Assembly (NCBI GenBank): GCA_964482435.1
Contig: CAYZXL010000052.1
Span: 1-36,355 of the forward strand
Source of the DNA: CAYZXL01 sp964482435
GTDB lineage: Bacteria > Auribacterota > JABMQX01
Direction: 5' to 3'
DNA: 36,355 bases
This document shows positions 22,961 through 30,498 of this stretch, in pieces; within the stretch, counting starts at the first letter, position 1, and each line of letters starts with the position of its first letter. The notes below the pieces were generated by a model, which saw only the letters and a program-made list of their open reading frames with translations, did not search any database and was not told the origin of the DNA. A program made the translations under genes and the position numbers.

Positions 22961-25900
22961 GTGCGGGCAACTCTTGTTTTGACCGTGTGGGTTGCGTTTT
23001 GTGCCACTGCAACAGCGCAGGGCGCGACGTGGTACGTGGACGACTCGGTTTCTTCGTCTGGCAACGGAGAGTCGTGGGACGCCGCTTTTAAGACAATTCA
23101 GGAAGGAATAGACCGAACGTCCGATGGCGACGCGGTCGTCGTCGCCGAAGGGAGATACGTCCAAAACATCCACTTTCACGGCAAAAACATCGTTCTTCGC
23201 AGTAAGGACCCGACCGACCCCGCCGTTGTGTCCAACACCATTATTGATTCCGCGAAGGGGGCGGGGTGCGTTATCACTTTTTCTGGAACAGAGGGTCATA
23301 CATGCCTGTTTTCGGGGTTCACGGTTCGAAAAGGAAGTGGCGAAAATGGCGGCGCGATTTGTGGTGGGACGCGTGAGAGTCCGACCCGGGCCAGGATCGA
23401 AAACAACATCATCACCGGCAACTCGGCTGACCGTGGCGGGGGACTGGCTTATTGCGACGGGACAATTCGGAGCAACACAATCTCCGCGAACTCAGCGGAG
23501 TGGGGCGGCGGGCTGGCCTGGTGTAACGCTATGATCGAGGGGAACACGGTCACCGGCAACTCAGCAAGGTGGGGTGGCGGCTTTGCCGAATGCGACGGGG
23601 TGATCCAGAATAACGTGATCCGAGGCAACTCTGCGATTGCCGGCGGCGGGGGGTTGGCTTTATGCGACGGCGCCATCCTGGGCAATGAGGTGTTCGGCAA
23701 CTCGGCGACCAATTGGGGGGGAGGCTTGTTCATTTGCTCCGGCACTGTTGTAAGCAACACCATTGTCCGTAACTCAGCGGGCAATATGGGTGGGGGACTG
23801 AAGACATGCGACGCCATCGTCCGGAACAGCATCATCTGGGGGAACTCGGCCCCCACGGGTGCTCAGATTTTTGAAACGCCTCTGCCCGCCTTCTGCTGCG
23901 TTCAGGGCGGCGCTGGTGGAGGTGAAGGGAACATTCAGGATGATCCGGCCCTTGTTGATTTTGCTGGAGGAGACTATCGGCTATCGGGGAATTCACCCTG
24001 CATAGACACTGGCAAGAACGAACATTGGATGTGGCAGGCGGTTGACCTTGACGGTGATCCGCGAGTCCTCAATCGCAAGGTTGACATGGGAGCGTATGAG
24101 CACGGTCAGATGCCAATCGGCGAAACGCGGTTCGTGGACAATTCGGTTTCAGAGTCCGGCGACGGCACCTCGTGGGACACCGCCAAAAGAACCATCCAGG
24201 AAGCCATAAACGCGGCTTCCAACGGCGATACGGTAATGGTGGCAGAAGGGATTTACGTCGAAAACATCGCATTTGGCGGCAAGAACATAACACTTCGAAG
24301 TAGCGACATCCTCGGCCGGAAAGCCGTCTCCACGACTGTCATTGACGGCAACAAGGCGGGCTCGGTTGTGACCTTTTCAGGAACGGAAGACGAAACATGC
24401 GTCCTTTCCGCTTTCACCATCCGCGACGGGAAGGCCGCCAGCGGGGCAGGAATCCTTGGGGGAAGCCAGAAGAACCCTACGCACGCTCGAATCGAAAACA
24501 ATGTCATTTCTGGCAACTCTGCCGATAGCGGCGGTGGATTGGCTTACTGCGCGGGCCCGGTGCTGAACAACACCATAGCAGGCAACTCCGCGGGCATAGA
24601 TGGGGCAGCTCTGTATTACTGCAACGGCACCATTCGCAATTGTATCATCTGGGGAAATGCGGGCGGGAACCAAATAGACCAGCATTCGAGCACTCCTACC
24701 TATTGCTGCCTCGAGGGCTGGACGCATGGCGGAGAGGGAAACATAGGCCGGCACCCATATTTTGTTGCGGCGGGCAGTGGTGACTATCTTCTCCTGAGTT
24801 GGTCTCCCTGCATAGATAACGGAGATCTGGTTTCTCCGTTTTCCGAGGAGCCCGCGCCTAACGGGGAGCGGGTTGACATGGGGGCATACGGCAAGACAAC
24901 TGAAGCCACGTCAAAGTCTCCCGATACCGATAGAGACGGATTGCCCGACGACTGGGAAACCGAGTTCTTCGGACACCTTGGCTGGGGAAAAACGGAGGAC
25001 CTCGATCGTGACCTCATATCGAACCTTCAGGAATACTACCGGGGTTCCGACCCGGTAGCCGGCCCGTCGCGGGCCGCCACGCGACGGTATGTGGATGGTT
25101 CGATGAAGGCATCCGGGGACGGAAAATCGTGGGAGACGGCCTTCAAGACCGTGCAGGAAGGAATAATCGCGGCCGAAGATGGCGACACCGTAACGGTTGC
25201 GTCAGGGACATACGTCGAAAACATCACGCTCAGCGGTAAGAACATCACCCTTTGTAGCACCGATCCCCTGAACGCGGCTATCGTAAGCAACACGACGCTT
25301 GACGGTGGTCAATCCAGCTCGGTCGTCGCCTTTTCTGGCACAGAGCAGGAAACTTGCATTCTGGCGGGATTCACAATACGCAACGGGAATGCTGAATACG
25401 GGGGAGGTATCTCTGGCGGGACGCCCCAGGGTCTTTACACGCACGCCACGATATGCAACAACGTTATCAGCGGGAACTCAGCCCGCAGGGGTGGTGGATT
25501 AGCGTACTGCGATGGAGTTATTCATGACAATGTCATCACTGACAACATGGCCGAAAGGGGCGGCGGGTTGATTTACTGCAATGGCGTTATTCGGGGCAAC
25601 ACGATTTCCGACAACGCAGTCGCGGGTCCGGCCGGTGCCGGAGGGGGCATATGCGAATGCGAAGGCATCGTCCGGGAGAATGTGATCATCGCCAATTCGG
25701 CTACTGGTGAGGCCGGTAACGGTGGAGGCCTTGGCTACTGTCGCGACGCCACGATTTGGAGCAACCTGATCTCAGGCAACCGCGCAGTAGGAGTGCGCAC
25801 CACTGGCGGCGGGGTATGCCAGTGCCATGGCATCGTCGAAAACAACACCATCGTTAGCAACTCCGCTGGATGGTCTGGCGGGGGGCTGTCTTTTTGTGAC

Positions 25901-26434
25901 AGCACAATGAGCAATTGTGTTTTCTGGGCGAATACGGCTTCAAGCGGGCCTCAAGTTTATGACTCACGCGATCCTGTGTATTGCTGCGTGCAGGGTTGGA
26001 GTGGAGGCGGCCAAGGGAATATCTCGGGTAATCCACAGTTCGCTGATGTGGCGGGGAATGACTATCGCCTCTCGGAGAACTCGCCGTGCATTGACACAGG
26101 AGTGAACAAGGACTGGATGTGGGACGCAGCGGACCTCGACGCAAATCCCCGTGTCTGGCCGGGCAAGACAACGAAGCCGTCGTTAACCGTGGACATGGGG
26201 GCTTACGAGTACGGCTCTTTCCCCTTCAAGATCACGGAGGTGTTCGAAGCCGCCGGCGGTCAGCTGACCTGGACAAGCCGCCCCGGAGACAACTACACCA
26301 TCTGGTCCCGTACAGACCTCGCGGCTTACGCATGGACCGAGGAGGCAGCGGTCGCCTCTCAAGGAGACGCCACTTCCTGGACAGACCCAAGCCCAAGAGC
26401 CAGCCAGAAGTTCTACAGGGTTGGATTGCAGTGA
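22961..26434 (+). CDS. Large secreted three-module parallel beta-helix protein
   Basis: This 1157-residue protein has a GTG start (AGGAAGGG upstream) and a signal peptide at about 1-20. Three homologous modules cover about 22-385, 395-640 and 700-1085. Each opens with YVD or FVD, then SGxGxSWxxAxxTxQEGI or QEAI and GDxVxVAxGxYVxNI, continues with 23-24-residue turns of the form GNSAxxGGGLAYCDGxIxxNxI, and closes with CID and DMGAY. Between modules 2 and 3 is a calcium-repeat-like segment (SPDTDRDGLPDDWE). The C-terminal module (about 1090-1157) ends FYRVGLQ. Almost every turn carries one Cys in the same place. The fold is clear; extracellular adhesion, polysaccharide binding or cleavage are possible roles. 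It lies between two copies of a response-regulator 3' end. Confidence 0.88.
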   Translation: MRATLVLTVWVAFCATATAQGATWYVDDSVSSSGNGESWDAAFKTIQEGIDRTSDGDAVVVAEGRYVQNIHFHGKNIVLRSKDPTDPAVVSNTIIDSAKGAGCVITFSGTEGHTCLFSGFTVRKGSGENGGAICGGTRESPTRARIENNIITGNSADRGGGLAYCDGTIRSNTISANSAEWGGGLAWCNAMIEGNTVTGNSARWGGGFAECDGVIQNNVIRGNSAIAGGGGLALCDGAILGNEVFGNSATNWGGGLFICSGTVVSNTIVRNSAGNMGGGLKTCDAIVRNSIIWGNSAPTGAQIFETPLPAFCCVQGGAGGGEGNIQDDPALVDFAGGDYRLSGNSPCIDTGKNEHWMWQAVDLDGDPRVLNRKVDMGAYEHGQMPIGETRFVDNSVSESGDGTSWDTAKRTIQEAINAASNGDTVMVAEGIYVENIAFGGKNITLRSSDILGRKAVSTTVIDGNKAGSVVTFSGTEDETCVLSAFTIRDGKAASGAGILGGSQKNPTHARIENNVISGNSADSGGGLAYCAGPVLNNTIAGNSAGIDGAALYYCNGTIRNCIIWGNAGGNQIDQHSSTPTYCCLEGWTHGGEGNIGRHPYFVAAGSGDYLLLSWSPCIDNGDLVSPFSEEPAPNGERVDMGAYGKTTEATSKSPDTDRDGLPDDWETEFFGHLGWGKTEDLDRDLISNLQEYYRGSDPVAGPSRAATRRYVDGSMKASGDGKSWETAFKTVQEGIIAAEDGDTVTVASGTYVENITLSGKNITLCSTDPLNAAIVSNTTLDGGQSSSVVAFSGTEQETCILAGFTIRNGNAEYGGGISGGTPQGLYTHATICNNVISGNSARRGGGLAYCDGVIHDNVITDNMAERGGGLIYCNGVIRGNTISDNAVAGPAGAGGGICECEGIVRENVIIANSATGEAGNGGGLGYCRDATIWSNLISGNRAVGVRTTGGGVCQCHGIVENNTIVSNSAGWSGGGLSFCDSTMSNCVFWANTASSGPQVYDSRDPVYCCVQGWSGGGQGNISGNPQFADVAGNDYRLSENSPCIDTGVNKDWMWDAADLDANPRVWPGKTTKPSLTVDMGAYEYGSFPFKITEVFEAAGGQLTWTSRPGDNYTIWSRTDLAAYAWTEEAAVASQGDATSWTDPSPRASQKFYRVGLQ

Positions 26435-26506
26435 CAGCGCCTCGGCATCAGCCGCCGCAACCTCCTCTATAAGCTCCAGAAGTACAAAGCCGAAGGCTAT
26501 CTGTAA
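26435..26506 (+). pseudogene. Fragment of a sigma-54 response regulator C-terminus
   Basis: Directly after the beta-helix stop codon, and in the same frame, 23 codons read QRLGISRRNLLYKLQ, then KYKAEGYL and TAA. This is the last helix-turn-helix of the activator at 21316-22674, with SRRN in place of SRRS. Nothing upstream of the helix-turn-helix survives. It is a duplicated gene end, not a functional gene. Confidence 0.8.
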
Positions 26507-26602
26507 GCGCCGCCTGGTTCCGCTCACCACAAAGGCACAAAAACACGAAAAGCGCCCAGGCCAACCCGCCTTGATGTCTTTGTCTGCCGGTGGTTAGCCC
26601 TT
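26438..26602. repeat. Duplicated segment, copy 2
   Basis: This is homologous to 22606-22760, including the palindrome-like part (CACCACAAAGGCAC ... CTTGATGTCTTTGTCTG ... GGTGGTTAG). The intergenic half has diverged more than the former coding half. From 26603 to 26858 I see no gene, only GC-rich sequence between two converging genes. Confidence 0.7.
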
Positions 26603-26858
26603 CTCGACTGTCGCCCAGAACCGTGCCCATTTCCATTGCAGGGATGGCCTCAGTTACGGGCGGCAGGAGCCCCCCACAACGGCCCAACCGCGAAAGCCCC
26701 AACCGGAATGGCAACCCCGGGGGAAATTGGCCGAGCACCTCCCCTCGCGGCCCTCTCCCCCGCCCCTTTCGGGCCAACACCCCGCCCGAAAGTGAGGGCT
26801 TACACGAATCGCAAAAATCTCGTCTCCCACCTGAGACTGAGGCCATACAGACCCCGCG

Positions 26859-27959
26859 TCATTGCGATTGCGGCATTCCTGTTGTCTTTGCCCTCTTCTG
26901 AAACAATTCCAGCCAACCGAGCATCAGGGCATCCCGAATTTCTCTCGACCGGCGGCACTCTTCCGGCGTCTTGCCCCAATAGAAACCTATCCATCCCGCG
27001 GCGACCGCCTCGGACTCGTTGATGAACCGCTCGAGGTCTGGAAGCGGGCAGCTCAGCGGGAACGTTTCCTCGACTACCACCGGCTTTCCGACGGAAAATC
27101 CCTTCAGAGTCTTCATCGCCTCGTCAACAGCCGCCTTTTCCGGATAGATATGAACGCTCAGGAAATCAAGTTCTCCAACAATCACCTCCGGCACGAAACC
27201 GGAAGTCAGGCCGGGACGGTCGAGGCTCCATGAAACAAGCCCGACGGTGATCAGGTGGCGGCGATCATGCCTGCGAATGGCGGCTTTCAGACATCGAATC
27301 CAGTCGCGAGCAATCGTCGGCCGCCAACGCCCTGCCTGATCGAGCGTGATAAACTGAACAAAATGCTTTCCGGCAAACGGCGGTCCCAGCCAGGCCCGCG
27401 GCTCCCTTTTGCCGCCCGGAACCACCGGTTCATTCATCAGGTCATAACAGAAGATGGCGGGACTCCCGGCACAGCGACTGGCGACCGCTTCCCAGAAGCG
27501 AGCTTGAACAGCCCAGCGCTCTTTTTCCGACAGGTCGTCGTACCACGCAGGAACGTCCTTCTTGTGGTAGCACCCCAGGCCGGTCACGTCGAGGTACAGA
27601 TGTTGCCGTTCCGCAAGCTCGACCAGGCGCGCGAGCCGGTTCAGCGCTCCCTCGTCCGGTTTGTCAGGCTTCACCATAAACTTCCCGAGCTGAAGGTGAA
27701 TGCGAACAACGTTGGCGCCGAGTTCCTTCATCTCACGAAAATCCTCCTCCACCCGCGCCCACTCGGTATCCCAGTAATCTTCCAGCAGACGACCCTCATC
27801 ATCGTGGTCATAATTGAATCCCCACGGCACAAACGGGGCGCCCGTTCCCTCAAGCACGAAACCCCGTTGGTCCTGCGAAACCCGAACTCCGCTCATCTCA
27901 CTCGTTGCCGAAAGGCTGCATGCCGTCAGGGCGTAAGTTAAAACGGACCGCAACGCCAT
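26859..27959 (-). CDS. GH5-like glycoside hydrolase, probable lipoprotein
   Basis: This 366-residue protein has a TIM-barrel pattern of the cellulase/mannanase GH5 type (clan A). It includes PFVPWGFNYDHDD near the start, ELGANVVRIHLQLG, YDLMNEPV with the probable acid/base Glu177, and KPVVVEETFP with the probable nucleophile Glu297 or 298. The start at 27959 has GGAGG 10 nt upstream and gives MALRSVLTYALTAC, whose LTAC is a lipobox; the mature protein would begin at Cys14 and be membrane-anchored. An ATG at 28016 (AAAGGT upstream) is the alternative start. The sugar substrate cannot be read from sequence. Flanking beta-helix genes suggest a role in extracellular polysaccharide handling. Confidence 0.8.
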   Translation of the reverse strand: MALRSVLTYALTACSLSATSEMSGVRVSQDQRGFVLEGTGAPFVPWGFNYDHDDEGRLLEDYWDTEWARVEEDFREMKELGANVVRIHLQLGKFMVKPDKPDEGALNRLARLVELAERQHLYLDVTGLGCYHKKDVPAWYDDLSEKERWAVQARFWEAVASRCAGSPAIFCYDLMNEPVVPGGKREPRAWLGPPFAGKHFVQFITLDQAGRWRPTIARDWIRCLKAAIRRHDRRHLITVGLVSWSLDRPGLTSGFVPEVIVGELDFLSVHIYPEKAAVDEAMKTLKGFSVGKPVVVEETFPLSCPLPDLERFINESEAVAAGWIGFYWGKTPEECRRSREIRDALMLGWLELFQKRAKTTGMPQSQ

Positions 27960-28305
27960 TGCGCACCGTCCTCCAACTGCCGCCCGCAGTCTCATGAGCA
28001 TGGAAAGCATACGCATGGATTGTGACCTTTCTGCAAATTCTTCTGCATTGAACACCTTGCCAGCGCGTCTCACCTACTTGCCCATCGTACCAATGGCGAA
28101 GGACAAAGCCAAGCCTCTGCCAGCCAGGTGCCAGAGATTCCGCAAGATAGCGGGCTTCGGGGTGGAGGGGCACTCTCCTCACAGAGGGGGCGGCGGGAAA
28201 AATGCTCTTTTGCGGTGGAAGGGTGGAGAAAGGGTCCGCGGGATTAGGAAAGCACAGGCGCGTGGACATGACTGTCGGCAACCGGTCCTCGTCCAAGCGG
28301 CTCGC

Positions 28306-29883
28306 TCATGGGTTTTCAAGGAGCCGGTAAAATCGGCGAGGAACCTGGCCCGGCGGAAGGCCGGTGAGGGAGCCATCGTCAAGCCAGGAGGTGGTTTGAT
28401 TGCCGGAGGAGGGGAAGTTCTCGACAGCGAGGTGCCAGGTGAAAAGGTCGGAGGAGTAGAAGATGGAGTAGGTCTTGTCCGCGAGGGACCTCCAGGTGAG
28501 GGTTGTTTCATCGGGGTTCGGGCCTGGCCTCAGCTCGTTGATGAAATACTCGTATGCCCCCATGTCAACGGTGAGGCTCTTTCCCCCGAACATTATCCTG
28601 TGCATCCCGGCAATATCCGTCTCCGGCAGCTCCGGATCATTGAAGCCAGCATCAATGCACGGCGAACCCGGCAGAAGGCGGAAGTCGTTATCTTCGTATG
28701 TCCTAACCGAATTATCGGGACCATCTGGATCAACGAATTGCGGGTCTTCCGCAATGTTCCCCTCGCCGCCCCCCGTCCAGTCCTGGATGCACGAATAACT
28801 TGGGTCATCGGAGAGATAAAGCTGAGGACCGTAGAGCGCCGAGGCCTTGTTGCCCCAGATGATGCAGTTGCGAATCTCAGCCTGGCAGCCGTGCAGCCCT
28901 CCGCCTTCTCGGTCCGCCTCGTTGAAGCAAATCGTGTTGTTCTCAAGGATGGCGTCGCAGTCATACAGGCCGCCGCCGTAGTCGGCGCTGTTGCCGAAAA
29001 CGATATTGTTGCGAATCCTGCCCGCGCAGTAGGCCAGCCCACCCCCCACGGCTTTCTGCTTGTAGCAGCCCCCCGAGGCGTGGTTGCCGCAGATGGTGTT
29101 CCCCTCGATGATACCGGCGCAGAGGCTCAATCCGCCGCCGCTGTTGGCCGAGTTGTCGGCGATGATGTTGTTGCGGATTATACCGTCTGAGTTGGAGAGG
29201 CCACCGCCTGCGCAGGCCGCGCGGTTGTCAGTTATGACGTTGTTCTCTATGGTCCCGATGCACTCACACACCCCACCTCGCGAGAAAGGGTCAGAGGAGT
29301 TCCTGGAAATTACGTTCCCCTGGATGAGCGCGTTGCATTGATACAGCCCGGCCGAGGAGTTGCCGGAAATGGTGTTGTTCCGGATTGTGCCGTTGCAGTA
29401 AGCGAGGCCGGCGCCCGCGTTATCTCTGATGACGTTATTCTCGATGGTCGCGCAGGCGACCCCACCCCAGTAACGCCCGGAGATCGCGCCGTCTGATCCC
29501 TTCGCATTCTGAATGGTAAAGCCGGAGAGGACGCAGCTTTCGCCCTCGGTCCCGTAGAAAGTCACCGCGGATGCGCCTCCCCCGGCGTCGATGACTGTGC
29601 TCGCGACGACCCCCGGGTCCAGCGGATCTGTGCTCTGGACCGCGATGTTCCTCCCCCTGAACCAGATGTGCGTGATGTAGGTACCCTGGGCGACGATGAC
29701 CGCATCGCCGTCCGACGCGGCATCTATCCCCTCCTGTATCCTCTTGAACGCGGTGCCCCAGGTTCTCCCATCGCCCGATTCGGGGACCGAGGCGTCAACA
29801 TACCACCCGGCGCCGCGGGATCCCCGGGGGGTAAGGGAAACGAAAAAGCTAACTATGAGCGCCAGACATTTCGTCGTTGACAT
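28306..29883 (-). CDS. Secreted single-module beta-helix protein
   Basis: This 525-residue protein has a signal peptide (about 1-24). It has one module of the type seen three times in the 22961-26434 protein. It opens WYVDASVPESGDGRTW, has stacked turns such as NSANSGGGLSLCAGIIEGN with one Cys per turn, and closes CIDAG ... VDMGAYEY. The C-terminal module has YSSDLFTW and TTSWLDDGS and ends FYRLLENP. AAGGGAG lies 8 nt before the ATG at 29883. The GH5-like gene follows on the same strand after 346 bp, so the two may be co-expressed. Confidence 0.86.
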   Translation of the reverse strand: MSTTKCLALIVSFFVSLTPRGSRGAGWYVDASVPESGDGRTWGTAFKRIQEGIDAASDGDAVIVAQGTYITHIWFRGRNIAVQSTDPLDPGVVASTVIDAGGGASAVTFYGTEGESCVLSGFTIQNAKGSDGAISGRYWGGVACATIENNVIRDNAGAGLAYCNGTIRNNTISGNSSAGLYQCNALIQGNVISRNSSDPFSRGGVCECIGTIENNVITDNRAACAGGGLSNSDGIIRNNIIADNSANSGGGLSLCAGIIEGNTICGNHASGGCYKQKAVGGGLAYCAGRIRNNIVFGNSADYGGGLYDCDAILENNTICFNEADREGGGLHGCQAEIRNCIIWGNKASALYGPQLYLSDDPSYSCIQDWTGGGEGNIAEDPQFVDPDGPDNSVRTYEDNDFRLLPGSPCIDAGFNDPELPETDIAGMHRIMFGGKSLTVDMGAYEYFINELRPGPNPDETTLTWRSLADKTYSIFYSSDLFTWHLAVENFPSSGNQTTSWLDDGSLTGLPPGQVPRRFYRLLENP

Positions 29884-30054
29884 GGCTGTAACTCCCTTGT
29901 GGTTATGTTCCATGATGCAGGCCCGGGCCCCCTGTCCCGTTGAGCAGCACGGAGACACAGATTGCCGCCCTCCTGACTTTTCCCCTTTTCATCTGTGCAC
30001 CCCCTTTACTTCACGGGTTGCTACAAGACTATTTCAGCACACATCAACGTTGGT

Positions 30055-30084
30055 ATTAATGCACGCGCCACTGGCAAAAGTCAA
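30055..30084 (-). promoter_or_regulatory. Candidate sigma-70 promoter for the 28306-29883 beta-helix gene
   Basis: On the minus strand, TTGACT (5 of 6) is followed after 18 bp by ATTAAT (4 of 6). The leader would be about 165 nt. Confidence 0.4.
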
Positions 30085-30400
30085 GAAGTCTTTTTCGCAA
30101 TACGAATTTCCGCCACGACCCGCGTCCCCGACGGGCCCCGCAAACGTCGCCTCATCTCGTGGAACGAAAAAGCAACTTCCGGAATCCCCGGCCTCCGCGC
30201 GGCGTGCGGCTCTATTTGCGTGGCCTCCGATGGATCAATCCCCTGTTCGAGAAGCCCCGCCTCGGCGGGACTGAAGCGGGCTTGGATGATGGAGGCGCCC
30301 AATGCCATCACCACCAGCTAAAGCAGGTGGCTAAAGGGGGGGCCGGGGCAACGAGCCCTGAGCAAACCAGGCGCACGAGGTCGTCGGCGGGCGAGAGAAA

Positions 30401-30409
30401 TGGTACAAT
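30401..30409 (+). promoter_or_regulatory. Candidate extended -10 promoter for the second lamin-tail/CotH gene
   Basis: TGG TACAAT (5 of 6 plus the TGn extension) lies 95 bp before the ATG at 30499, mirroring the element before the paralogue at 3012. Confidence 0.4.
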
Positions 30410-30498
30410 GGTTGGAGTCAAGAGGCTACGGTGGCTCCGAGAGAGCAGAGGGGCTGCGGCATGATGTCAGCCCCGAACCAAACAACCCGGACAGAGCA

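Larger units (their letters stand above)
29884..30498. other. Divergent intergenic region
   Basis: These 615 bp separate the minus-strand beta-helix gene from the plus-strand lamin-tail/CotH gene. They hold a promoter candidate for each side (30055-30084 and 30401-30409). A 77-codon minus-strand frame at 30081-30314 starts with GTG, has no ribosome site and matches no family I recognise. Confidence 0.5.

Noticed and set aside
22961..26434. Possibility that the regular GGG/AACTCGGC spacing is a CRISPR-like or tandem DNA array
   Set aside because: The periodicity follows the codons of the 23-24-residue beta-helix turns. The DNA repeats are diverged and in frame, with no spacer-repeat structure.
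27994..29190. 398-codon plus-strand frame
   Set aside because: It is antisense to the beta-helix gene at 28306-29883.
30081..30314. 77-codon minus-strand frame
   Set aside because: It has a GTG start, no ribosome site and no family match, and contains the -35 of the promoter for the beta-helix gene.
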